Shown here: positions 9,061 to 17,714 of the stretch, piece after piece
Layout: each line of letters begins with the position of its first letter
How positions within the stretch are numbered: the first letter of the stretch is position 1
Assembly: GCA_964562425.1 (NCBI GenBank)
Contig: CAZLTJ010000005.1
Span: forward strand, 1 to 48,958
DNA length: 48,958 nt
Direction of reading: 5' to 3'
DNA from: JAUWMV01 sp964562425
Lineage (GTDB): Bacteria > UBP14 > UBA6098 > B30-G16
Translations under genes and position numbers: made by a program
Notes under the pieces: generated by a model
The model's input: the letters and a program-made list of their open reading frames with translations, nothing else
Told to the model about the DNA's origin: nothing
Database searches by the model: none

Positions 9061-9106
9061 TAGCTAAATTATTGATGAATAATGTCGAATATAGGAGGTG
9101 ACTTAC

Positions 9107-10363
9107 ATGCGTAAGTGGGCAATGGCTGTATTAATATTAGCTCTTGTAGGAGCTACTTTTGGAGTTTCAGGTTCCGGTAAAGATAATAATACTTCATCTA
9201 AAGGTGAAGGTGTTCCCACAGAACCCACTGAAGTTTTTGTAGATACTGCGGCTAATATTTTTATATTTTTAACATTACGACAACCCCCAGGACCACCGGC
9301 TCCGATAATCTATGTTAAGTCGGTTTCTGTTGAAAGTGGTGATGAGACAGTTGAGATCAAGGCAACTGGGAATGGACCGGAAGATCGTAATCAAACATGG
9401 TTTGTGTATAGAGCTCCATGGGCGCTTTTCAGCTGGGATGATATAGATATGTTCGGTGATGGTGATTCAGCTATTATGATAGACCCGATAGAGGAAGCTG
9501 ATTCCTCCGATTTGAGTGATTACAATTGGTCTGGGCCAAATATAACGACTGATATTTTTGCGGATACAAATCTTTATGATAGCAGCAGAGGTGTGAATGA
9601 CCCCGACGTCAATTATTTCTACACTGTTGTTGCTATGGATACGTTCGGAAATCTTTCTGAAAAACCAAGTGATCCTATTGGTGAATTCGATCAGGTTATT
9701 ATTGGTGGTGCAACAAATCATATTACTCTACCTCTTCGATGCCATGAGCTGGAACTACATGGTGATTCAGCGCATGTTTTTGCGGATTTGATACCCGGTT
9801 GTGAAGGCTTAACTAAATTTAATTCCTCAACGCAAACTTGGGAGCTTATTTGTGCTAAACTGTTCGGATCATGGTTTTATAATCCTTCAGCACCAACAGT
9901 TTATGTTAGACCAGCAGATGTAATAACATTAACTCTTTCAGACACTTTAACTGTGGGTGATGAATATTTGTTTACTCTCGGTTACAATGCTAATGATGGC
10001 TCCGGTTATGAACCAAGAGGTTTTGTTCCTGTTGATACTTGTTATAAATTTGAAAAGAAATCTGGTGATCTAGCAGGTTACGTTTTCTTCATGGTTCCGT
10101 ATCAGGAGTTCAATACTTTGGTGAATATTTACGGTGATTATCCACTTAAAGCTAATAAATTAGCTGAAAGTGTCGATAGTAAATCTGGAATTGATGGTGA
10201 GGTTTTATACAGATGGAATCCTTACCCTCCAACTATTACTCCTCTTGCTGTGAGATTATTCGGTTCCTGGTATGAGACATCACCTCCCGAGTACGTTAGA
10301 CCTGGTGAAGTTCTTCTGCTTCTTATGGCAGGTTCTGGTGGATATTGGCCTACTTGTCCGTAA
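9107..10363 (+). CDS. Hypothetical secreted protein with internal repeat
   Basis: A 418-residue exported protein. The ATG at 9107 is preferred because AGGAGGTG (9093-9100) lies 6 bases upstream; a GTG nine bases earlier overlaps that ribosome site. The signal peptide is MRKWAMAVLILALVGATFG. Residues about 75-185 look fibronectin-III-like (VESGDETVEIKATG ... NYFYTVVAMDTFGN LSEKP). The C-terminal half contains two copies of a beta motif: KLFGSWFYNPSAPTVYVRP near residue 252 and RLFGSWYETSPPEYVRPGEV near residue 383, each followed by a Leu-rich strand. It lacks the PNPFN sorting tail of its two downstream neighbours. It may be a surface or cargo protein, but its function is unknown. Confidence 0.78.
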   Translation: MRKWAMAVLILALVGATFGVSGSGKDNNTSSKGEGVPTEPTEVFVDTAANIFIFLTLRQPPGPPAPIIYVKSVSVESGDETVEIKATGNGPEDRNQTWFVYRAPWALFSWDDIDMFGDGDSAIMIDPIEEADSSDLSDYNWSGPNITTDIFADTNLYDSSRGVNDPDVNYFYTVVAMDTFGNLSEKPSDPIGEFDQVIIGGATNHITLPLRCHELELHGDSAHVFADLIPGCEGLTKFNSSTQTWELICAKLFGSWFYNPSAPTVYVRPADVITLTLSDTLTVGDEYLFTLGYNANDGSGYEPRGFVPVDTCYKFEKKSGDLAGYVFFMVPYQEFNTLVNIYGDYPLKANKLAESVDSKSGIDGEVLYRWNPYPPTITPLAVRLFGSWYETSPPEYVRPGEVLLLLMAGSGGYWPTCP

Positions 10364-10473
10364 TTTTATGGGCAAATATTAGGACAACTTCTTGCTTTCT
10401 TTGTGAAAATATAAATAGAAGTGTGAAATAAAAATTGGAAATTAATATCAATATAATAAAGTAGGAGGCTAAT

Positions 10474-11508
10474 ATGAGAAAAACCTTTTATATAGCTCTT
10501 TTGTTGATAATGGTTCTATCCATAAATGTCGCAACCACTGAAGAAACTGGTATTTTTGACAAAGGTGATATTTCTCTTCCAGAATATACACCCTATACTT
10601 TATCTCTAACAGGTAATTTGTTGATATATTTCGCATTAGGTTATATTGATTCAGGATCAGGCGATTATCACACTTATTGTGATGAATGCGATGAATGGTA
10701 CTTTGACGATTGCTCTTTGACATGTTGGTCTTCAGATACAGATACAGTGGATGATACGCTGTGGTATGGATATGTATTTAAGATATGGGCTTTAGATTCT
10801 TCCGATTCATGGGTATCATCCGATACATATTATTGTAATACTACTGGATTCACGTCGTTCTTTAAGTGTATGAAATGCACGACTGGAGTTGGTGGTGGAG
10901 CGGATTCAATCATTACCAATATGTGGTATATCCCATTGACCAATATTAATTTCGGTGATGTTATGACTAAGCCACTTGCCACAGGTGATTCGGTTTTCAC
11001 TCAAATTGCTCTTACAGAGACTCCAGATACAACATGGGGATTTGATAGAATGATTACTTGGCCTGATACGTCGAAAGAAATATATTATTATTCTAAAAGA
11101 ATTGAGTCAGTTTCTAGTTCATCTTATGACTGGAGAGTAATTCTAATCGATTCAGAAGATCCAGGTCGAGATTCAGATGTCCCAACCAAGATTATCGAGA
11201 CTCCACGCGATAAAACTCGCACTCCGAATACTCCTGTTCTTTCGCAGAATAATCCTAACCCATTCAATGCTAGCACAAAAATTGTCTTTAATCTTCCTTA
11301 TGCAGGAAATGTTGAAATAGAAATTACTGATGTTGTCGGTCACAGAGTTAGAATTCTAATTAATGATACTCGAAAGGTCGGGACACACAGCGCTATATGG
11401 GATGGAACTGACGATTACGGCATTGAAGTTCCTTCAGGCATATATTACTATAAGCTTATTGTGGATAATCAATTTTATGACAAGCGGAAGATGACACTTA
11501 TAAAGTAA
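10474..11508 (+). CDS. Secreted cysteine-rich protein with C-terminal type IX-like sorting domain
   Basis: A 344-residue exported protein: signal peptide (residues 1-21), an acidic and aromatic beta-rich region, and a C-terminal FlgD-like/Por-secretion-type domain. The tail shows the family marks NNPNPFNASTKIVFNLP, EITDVVGHRVRIL, a WDGTDD loop, VPSGIYYYKLIV and a final basic KRKMTLIK. The middle has clustered cysteines absent from its paralog at 11928: CDEC (near residue 70), CSLTC, YYC and CMKC (near residue 133), which suggests metal binding or disulfides. TAGGAGG precedes the ATG. It is the second gene of the cluster and is followed by a strong terminator. The cargo role is inferred from the tail; the enzymatic role is unknown. 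Confidence 0.85.
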   Translation: MRKTFYIALLLIMVLSINVATTEETGIFDKGDISLPEYTPYTLSLTGNLLIYFALGYIDSGSGDYHTYCDECDEWYFDDCSLTCWSSDTDTVDDTLWYGYVFKIWALDSSDSWVSSDTYYCNTTGFTSFFKCMKCTTGVGGGADSIITNMWYIPLTNINFGDVMTKPLATGDSVFTQIALTETPDTTWGFDRMITWPDTSKEIYYYSKRIESVSSSSYDWRVILIDSEDPGRDSDVPTKIIETPRDKTRTPNTPVLSQNNPNPFNASTKIVFNLPYAGNVEIEITDVVGHRVRILINDTRKVGTHSAIWDGTDDYGIEVPSGIYYYKLIVDNQFYDKRKMTLIK

Positions 11509-11605
11509 TAGGGTAGAAACGGATATTTATTAATTTAGATTTTTGCATGTTTGAACGAAATTCAAAGACAGTGTTCTAATAGAAGGAATATAAATTAGCT
11601 TTTGG

Positions 11606-11641
11606 CTCCAGGTTGTGGAAAGCGACCTGGAGTTTTGTTTT
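11606..11641 (+). terminator. Intrinsic terminator
   Basis: The stem CTCCAGGT (11606-11613) pairs with ACCTGGAG (11625-11632) over an 11-base loop and is followed by TTTTGTTTT. It ends the transcript of the secreted-protein genes at 9107-11508. Confidence 0.85.
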
Positions 11642-11927
11642 AAAACCCATCGAGGGTTAAATTTGTATTAATCTATAACGTGCTGAGCGGGATAGTGAAA
11701 TTTAATGAAATAATAATTATTGATTTTCTTGAAATTTGTATTATCTTTGCAATTAATAGAATAAGTTTGTTATTGAAATAATATTATTAATTTTTCGGTT
11801 GTATTTGATTATACATCATAGTATTATTTGATTCGGTTTAACTATTTTTTAAGTTAGTAGTTTTTTTGTTGCGTAAATGTAGATGAATAATATTTTAAAA
11901 TATTAGAACTACCAAGGAGGATTAGAA
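11642..11927 (+). other. AT-rich leader before the second sorting-domain gene
   Basis: No gene is seen here. The stretch is very AT-rich and ends in the strong ribosome site AAGGAGG. A perfect 16-base palindrome, AATATTTTAAAATATT (11889-11904), lies about 14 bases before that site and could be an operator or an mRNA hairpin. I could not fix a convincing promoter. Confidence 0.35.
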
Positions 11928-12881
11928 ATGAGGAATTTTACTTGGGTTGTAATTTTTCTCAGTTTTTGTTTCGTATTGTTCAATGGTATTTTTGCCGAAC
12001 CGGTTGATCCAGTTATCAGTGAGACAATTGGACAAAGGTTTGAAGTTAACAATACATTGGATATTAAATTTTATGCATTGAATATTATGTTTTGTATGGG
12101 TCAGAGACACGGGACATCGATGGTTCCTATATGCTATACCGATACCTCTCTTTCAAGTTGGTTGGGAACAACTAATAATGATACCACATGGAATGGGTTT
12201 ATCTTGCATTTTTGGATGAAGGACTCCTCTGACAGCTTTAAAACCTCATTGATTCATCGAAAGTCTACAAGTGGTTGGGATAAGATAACCGAGAAGTTCC
12301 TTTGTCCGGATGGGAAAAAGCGTCATATCTGGGTCAGTAGTTTTGCAAATATTTTAGATAAGGATAGTTCTACTCTTTCTCCAGAAACTGGTGATTCTTT
12401 CTTTGTTAGTATTAGAAATATTGACTCGACGTTTAAAGCTTATATAACAAGAACTGGTTTGTCAGGTTCTTTTAATTATCATTATGACTCTACTTTCAGT
12501 ACTACGCCTGGTCCAACTACTTATTGGTATGTTGTACTAATAGATACTTTATCTGATCCCCGTATTGTGCAAAATCCTAAGGATGAAACTCTAAAGCCAA
12601 AAGAACCTTATTTAGGTCAGAATACACCGAATCCGTTTAACGCTTCTACAGAGATTGAATATGAATTGCCAAAAGAGGCTATAATAAAAATGGAGATAAC
12701 AGATCTTATTGGAAGGAGAGTAAAACTGCTTTACGAGGGTTTCAAACTTGCTGGTAGCTATAAAATAATATGGGACAGCACTGATGATAACCATATTGAC
12801 GTTCCATCGGGTGTATATTTCTATAAACTAACAGTTAGCGAAGAATTCGCTGATAAGAAGAAAATGACTCTTATCAGATAA
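11928..12881 (+). CDS. Secreted protein with C-terminal type IX-like sorting domain
   Basis: A 317-residue exported protein, paralogous to the gene at 10474. The signal peptide ends near residue 23 (NGIFAEP). The body is beta-rich, with a shared pattern (TTWNGFILHFWMKDSSDSF against TLWYGYVFKIWALDSSDSW in the paralog). The C-terminal domain begins at GQNTPNPFNASTEIEYELP and continues through MEITDLIGRRVKLLYEG, the WDSTDD loop, PSGVYFYKLTV and a basic end DKKKMTLIR. It has its own leader and its own terminator, so it is an independent unit. It is likely a cargo of a type IX-like exporter or anchored at the cell surface. The body family is not recognised. Confidence 0.85.
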   Translation: MRNFTWVVIFLSFCFVLFNGIFAEPVDPVISETIGQRFEVNNTLDIKFYALNIMFCMGQRHGTSMVPICYTDTSLSSWLGTTNNDTTWNGFILHFWMKDSSDSFKTSLIHRKSTSGWDKITEKFLCPDGKKRHIWVSSFANILDKDSSTLSPETGDSFFVSIRNIDSTFKAYITRTGLSGSFNYHYDSTFSTTPGPTTYWYVVLIDTLSDPRIVQNPKDETLKPKEPYLGQNTPNPFNASTEIEYELPKEAIIKMEITDLIGRRVKLLYEGFKLAGSYKIIWDSTDDNHIDVPSGVYFYKLTVSEEFADKKKMTLIR

Positions 12882-12930
12882 CCTGTCTAAATAGGAAATA
12901 TTTAATACTCGTTTTGTTGTTAAATTTAGA

Positions 12931-12957
12931 AAGCGACTTAAAAGGTCGCTTTTTTTT
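12931..12957 (+). terminator. Intrinsic terminator
   Basis: AAGCGAC (12931-12937) pairs with GTCGCTT (12945-12951) over a short loop, followed by a run of T. It lies about 50 bases after the stop of the secreted protein gene. Confidence 0.85.
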
Positions 12958-13013
12958 ATGATTTGTAAGAGTTTGTGATTATTCCAATAAATCTATACTT
13001 AAATGAGTGAATT

Positions 13014-15959
13014 TTAGAATAGAAATCGGGCTCGAAGCTCGATGTCATAATCTAAATCTTTTTCCGATTTTTTAGTTCCTCTCCCACTTAGTGTCAAATC
13101 GATATTTGAGCCGAATTTATATGTAATACTTGAGGAAAGACTGTAATTGAAACCATTAGGCCAACCTCCGGATATTTCATAAGGCAATGCATCTTGCTTT
13201 GAATCCACATTTATCTGTTCAGAACGCAACCTCGTTCTAAATTTTTTGTAACGCCACTGCAAGACAAAAGTATTCCTGAATATAAGTGCATCGATATCGG
13301 TTGAACCCGATTTACCTTTAGATGATGTCAAAATTATGTTATTCCCAATTTGCATAAATCGAAGGAATTTTCGACTGAGTGCAAGTTCTGTTGAATAGTT
13401 ATGGGAATTAAGCTTATCCTCTAAACCGGGACGTGTTGAAGATTTTATGTTATAGATTCCAGATAATTCGGAAAATATGTTTTGGTAAACTACTCCTGCC
13501 AAACTAAGCCTGAATTCATTTTCGTTATATACTTCATCACCTGATATGAGATTTCGTCGTGTAATACGTATATTTTGGTAAGTACTGTTTACATTGATCT
13601 TACTTTTACGGAGTGTATTGAGTTGAATCGTTGTATAAAGATTGCCATAACTAAGTGAATCGCTCTCAAACGTTGATGGAATAGGTAAAATCCCAGAGAA
13701 ACTTCGATCTTTGTTTTCAATTTCGAAAGACGAGGTGATTGATAAAGCTGAACCAAGAGCAATTTTCTCTTTCTCGGCGGCAACTGTAAGTCTTCCATTG
13801 CTCCGAAGTACTTGATCAAAACTTCCTGTAGGTTCATATTTTAGAATATAATCTCCATTTGGGTCAGGAACATATTCTTCTAGTTCTTCATCATAGCTAT
13901 AATTTCCTGTGCCGATTTTAACCTCCTCGAATTTTTTTTCCTTAATTTCGCTTTGACTACCGGATACTGAGTAATTAAAACTTGTTTTTGTACCCAGAAT
14001 ATTTGCGTATGTCGAAACCTGGAAAAGGTCGGTAGTTAAATCACTACCTGTAAGGGTATCATAAGATCTATACATTCTTCGATACCAATTTGCTGAAAAC
14101 GAACGTCCTGAAAATCTCACACCAGGGGAGAGAATTGAATATAGATGCTCAAAATTCTTTTCCGGGCGAGTTTGTTTTTCTTCGATTTGGAAAGAAAAAC
14201 CGAGATTGCCTCCCAGAACATTAATTCCTAAGTCCGGTTTAAAATTGTAAACAAGTGAATCAAGTGAGTCAGATGAACCTTCATATAACTCCATATCCCC
14301 TGAAAAGGAAAGCTTTGTTATTTCGCCAATTTTGCGAGAAAGTTTTAGATCGCTATTTAATCGTTGCACATCTCCAAAACGAATGTTCTGCATTCCAGCA
14401 TTAATATCAAAACCGTCCTCGTCTAATAAAAACCTAAGTCGTTCTCGTTGATAGGTTTCATCCCCTGTTTTCCTGTAACCTAAATTGATTGTGGAAATTA
14501 TTTTTCCTAAAGTTATTCTAATTCCTGTTGATGTTATTAGGTCTTCTTGATTCTCATTGTTATAAACTCCCCAGTTTCTTTTTTCTTCAGCTGTTTCAAT
14601 CGGTTGAAAAGAATTGAATTTGCTGTCCATATATCGAGTAGATGCGAAAAATCTAACGTTGTTTGTTATGCCTAACGTTCCCGCTGCAGAAAAAGCCTGC
14701 CCAAGATTGTCATGATCATCTATGGACGAATAAGTGTTTTTATCTATTCCAGACATAGAATGACTTGCAATTAATGAATTTTTTTTCTTATTTATTGTTA
14801 ATCCAGAAACAAGAGACCATTGTTTCATTGGTGGTGAGACTAAAGAATCTGGGATGTTATCTCCTGAGGATTCAAGTATTGCTCGAATTGAATCGGTTAT
14901 TTCACCAATAGGTTCCTCTCCATTATCTGCTAGCGTTATAAATCCCACATCTAATGTAATGTCATGTATACCAATGATATTGGCAGATCCTCCATAAAAG
15001 GAGCTTTGATAAACATTGGCAATATATTGATATTCAACATAAATTCTATCACCAGCTCCTACAGGGGTATTGGGATTAAATGTTACTTGAGCTAGATTGT
15101 AATCTATAATATATCCGTTTTCAGTTCCACGTTTAATTTGCTCGCCGTTAAGCCATACATTCTCAGAACCTGCAACAATTACAATATCTCGTTCACCATT
15201 TTTTCCCTGTAGAGGATATGGTCCCTGGTTTCCTTCGGTAGCATAAAATGCAAATTTAGTAAATTCACCGCTAATAATCGAGCCAAAAGCCTGCCCATTT
15301 ATCCATGGTAGGTCAGCTTTGGCTGAAGCACCCTTTATTTTTCGTGAAAAATTTAGGAAATCACCTGCACTAATTGCAATGTCTATATCTCCCATAGATG
15401 CCGAGAAACTAGGTGAGGTTAACTCGATCATTATTTTATCCAATTCGGTTAATTCTTGTGATGTTCCTTCGGGTTGAAATGGTAGGTCCTCGTCCGATAA
15501 TACTGCATTAACTTCAAATCCCATGGGAAGCTGACCGTATGCTTCAATTCTTAGTTCCCCAGTTGACATTAGATCGCTGGCTTCATTGATTTTGAAACCT
15601 CGAGTTACGTAACCACTTGTTCTTATGTAAGCATCCTCAGATTCCATTAAGGATGGATCTCTTGGGGCAAAAGATTGAGTTCCGAATAATGTCTGTTCAG
15701 ATCTAACTTTTGGAATGAGTTTTGAAACAGGAATGTAGTTGATTGTCAATGAATCACATTCAACTGTGGAGAAAAAATTAATAAATCCTTCTACTGTAAC
15801 TTGATAGTTGCTTTTAGGGATAATATTTTCTCCACAAAAAATTTCCACCGACGATGGTACAACATAAACACCTAAATTAATTGTATCGACAGATTCGAAT
15901 TTGCCAGTTTCTGTCTGTCCTGCGATTAGAAGCGATATTATAAATATTGAGTTTAACAA
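13014..15959 (-). CDS. Large SprA-like outer-membrane beta-barrel/surface protein
   Basis: A 981-residue predicted outer-membrane protein. After a short hydrophobic signal (about 1-14), residues about 240-315 carry the pattern GPYPLQGKNGERDIVIVAGS, NVWLNGEQIKRG, ENGYIIDYNLAQVTFNP, AGDRIYVEYQY, which resembles a module of SprA, the type IX secretion outer-membrane channel. The rest is alternating polar/hydrophobic strands and ends in aromatic ELRARFLF, typical of a barrel-terminal strand. It is far shorter than Bacteroidetes SprA (about 2,400 residues), so it may be a reduced relative rather than the channel. The start is TTG at 15957-15959 directly after an in-frame stop; the ribosome site is weak (AGG). 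It is convergent with the two sorting-domain proteins. Confidence 0.72.
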   Translation of the reverse strand: MLNSIFIISLLIAGQTETGKFESVDTINLGVYVVPSSVEIFCGENIIPKSNYQVTVEGFINFFSTVECDSLTINYIPVSKLIPKVRSEQTLFGTQSFAPRDPSLMESEDAYIRTSGYVTRGFKINEASDLMSTGELRIEAYGQLPMGFEVNAVLSDEDLPFQPEGTSQELTELDKIMIELTSPSFSASMGDIDIAISAGDFLNFSRKIKGASAKADLPWINGQAFGSIISGEFTKFAFYATEGNQGPYPLQGKNGERDIVIVAGSENVWLNGEQIKRGTENGYIIDYNLAQVTFNPNTPVGAGDRIYVEYQYIANVYQSSFYGGSANIIGIHDITLDVGFITLADNGEEPIGEITDSIRAILESSGDNIPDSLVSPPMKQWSLVSGLTINKKKNSLIASHSMSGIDKNTYSSIDDHDNLGQAFSAAGTLGITNNVRFFASTRYMDSKFNSFQPIETAEEKRNWGVYNNENQEDLITSTGIRITLGKIISTINLGYRKTGDETYQRERLRFLLDEDGFDINAGMQNIRFGDVQRLNSDLKLSRKIGEITKLSFSGDMELYEGSSDSLDSLVYNFKPDLGINVLGGNLGFSFQIEEKQTRPEKNFEHLYSILSPGVRFSGRSFSANWYRRMYRSYDTLTGSDLTTDLFQVSTYANILGTKTSFNYSVSGSQSEIKEKKFEEVKIGTGNYSYDEELEEYVPDPNGDYILKYEPTGSFDQVLRSNGRLTVAAEKEKIALGSALSITSSFEIENKDRSFSGILPIPSTFESDSLSYGNLYTTIQLNTLRKSKINVNSTYQNIRITRRNLISGDEVYNENEFRLSLAGVVYQNIFSELSGIYNIKSSTRPGLEDKLNSHNYSTELALSRKFLRFMQIGNNIILTSSKGKSGSTDIDALIFRNTFVLQWRYKKFRTRLRSEQINVDSKQDALPYEISGGWPNGFNYSLSSSITYKFGSNIDLTLSGRGTKKSEKDLDYDIELRARFLF

Positions 15960-16074
15960 TTTCTAAACCTAATTCTAAATTATTACTCACGCACTAAAAA
16001 TATCTTATAGTATATCTTATAAAGTAAATATAAATTATGCTTTTTGCAATTTACTTAAAAGGTGTTGCGGAACT

Positions 16075-16890
16075 ATGCGTAGAATAATTTTATTACTCTT
16101 TTTTACGTATTGTCTACACTGCTTTTTTCTGCGACCATAAACCATCAATAGATATAGAAAAAGTTACACATAGATGTTAAGGATAGAAGTTATTGATATT
16201 GGTTTTCCAAGAAAGGAGGGAAACTATTGATTTTACCATCGATGATATAAATTTTGTGAAGGTCTATGTTCATGGCGAAGTTGGAGTTAGGCAGTCAGCA
16301 ACATTCTTATTTGACAATAAAAAATTTAAGGTTATGGAACTTAATAAAAATCCTTAGAAATACAAAACTTCCGAATATATTGAGAATCTATCTAAAGCAA
16401 AAGTTACGAAAATCAGAATTCCTAAAAACACTAGAATACATAGTATAAAATCAGATAATAAATTCATTGTCAGAGTAAAAGAGTTCATGAAGTCAAACAA
16501 GACTGTAATTTCGCCCCTAAAATCTGCAGGAAACTTATATTAGTATCGAGCAGGAAAGTCTATAAATACAATTTACGTGAGCAAAAAAGCCCTGCAAATA
16601 CAAGATTATTGACCATGGAAATATTGAAATTTTCATAAGAATCTTATTTAAAAAACGACAATCATGATCGACTGAAATACAAGATCATAATTTCGATAGA
16701 CGACAAGAGTAAATTTTATGATTTCGAAACAGATAAATCCCAAATATCGATTTTTAAAGATAGAGAAGATGTTCCGGGTCGAGCGGAAAAGCTCAAGATT
16801 AATAAACCAAAGGGGAAACACAAACTATACATTGGACCTGATAATAGCAAGATTATCGCGGTAAGGTTTTTATTCCTGAAAAGATGTTAA
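16075..16890 (+). pseudogene. Decayed lipoprotein gene, family unknown
   Basis: No long ORF exists here, yet coding-like peptide runs through the whole stretch in switching frames. It starts MRRIILLLFFTYCLHCFF (ATG 16075, frame 1), moves to frame 2 with CDHKPSIDIEKVTH (a lipobox-like junction), and returns to frame 1 with LRIEVIDIGFPRKEGNY. It is again in frame 2 from about 16226 (DFTIDDINFVKVYVHGEVG) with stops at 16355, 16541 and 16610, and finishes in frame 1 with YKIIISIDDKSKFYDFE and KLYIGPDNSKIIAV to the stop at 16888-16890. That is at least three frameshifts and three internal stops. The strong AAAGGAGGG at 16213 lies inside the decayed gene and is probably chance. Other genes in the window are intact, so sequencing error alone is unlikely. 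Confidence 0.7.
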
Positions 16891-16907
16891 AATAGACTCA
16901 AAATTAA

Positions 16908-17699
16908 TTAAAAAGCCTTATACCATTCAACATCCTCTGGTATAGCTACCTCGAATAAAGAATCCGCAATGTTAGGATTTAAGAGTAATTTTTTAATTTT
17001 GAAAAGAATTCGCTGGTTGACAATTGGTGCAAATATTTCTATTGTTTTAGGTGTCCATATTCCATTTGTAACTTGACCTTCGCCTAAAGTAACATCGATA
17101 AGCGATTTATTGTTATCGAGCCTTGAATATTGATAATTTGCTATATGCCAAGGATTCGGTCTTACAAAAGCCACAAAAACTTCGTTTTTATTTTTAAATG
17201 TGAGATAATAACCCGTTTCGACTTTTTCGAAAGAGATGAGAGAATCTGCAAAATGCGCAATAGGTGTACTTCCGGATAAAATATCCACTAATTTGTCACG
17301 ATCGGGAGGAATGAGAACATCTTCCTCAGCATTACCTAAAGGTGTCCATAACGCAGCATTTTTATACGGAATATAGATGCATAAGACTTCTGATCGGCAA
17401 AACCATCCAATTGCTAATGTCATCCCCATCGGTCCATCGATATGTAAATTCAACATATTATCGCTACGCCGGACAATTTGATTTATTGTAAATCTGTCCT
17501 TCTCTTCTCCGAAATTGATTATCCCCTGACCTGATATCATTACGCTTTCAAGGGCATTATCCATTGTTAATAGTGAGTCGAGTAGTTCCACTTCTGAAAT
17601 GCTGGGAGGACGTGGAAAGATGATTTCTCGTTTAGGTGCACATCCAGAGTTTATTATTACCAAAAAAATTAATACTGACAAAACCCATAACCTTCGCAT
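16908..17699 (-). CDS. LolA-like lipoprotein (DUF4292-type)
   Basis: A 263-residue lipoprotein with signal peptide and lipobox INSGC (Cys near residue 20). The body fits the LolA/LolB-like fold often annotated DUF4292 in FCB bacteria: an early amphipathic strand set (VMISGQGIINFGEEKDRFTI), the LNLHIDGPMGMTLAIGWF segment, a central DKLVDILSG helix, and late paired strands (IWTPKTIEIFAPIVNQRILF). Such proteins are thought to handle lipids or lipoproteins at the periplasmic face, but the function is inferred from fold likeness. It lies 15 bases after the FAD oxidoreductase on the same strand. Confidence in lipoprotein status is high and in the family moderate. Confidence 0.75.
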   Translation of the reverse strand: MRRLWVLSVLIFLVIINSGCAPKREIIFPRPPSISEVELLDSLLTMDNALESVMISGQGIINFGEEKDRFTINQIVRRSDNMLNLHIDGPMGMTLAIGWFCRSEVLCIYIPYKNAALWTPLGNAEEDVLIPPDRDKLVDILSGSTPIAHFADSLISFEKVETGYYLTFKNKNEVFVAFVRPNPWHIANYQYSRLDNNKSLIDVTLGEGQVTNGIWTPKTIEIFAPIVNQRILFKIKKLLLNPNIADSLFEVAIPEDVEWYKAF

Positions 17700-17714
17700 T
17701 TTAACCCCCTCAGT

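Noticed and set aside
9098..9106. GTG start nine bases before the secreted protein ATG
   Set aside because: This GTG is part of the AGGAGGTG ribosome site, so the ATG at 9107 is the better start.
13014..15959. Full-length SprA type IX channel
   Set aside because: Only one module resembles SprA and the protein is less than half the usual length, so I call it SprA-like only.
16266..16448. 60-codon plus-strand ORF
   Set aside because: It is in a different frame from the decayed lipoprotein gene and has no protein character of its own.
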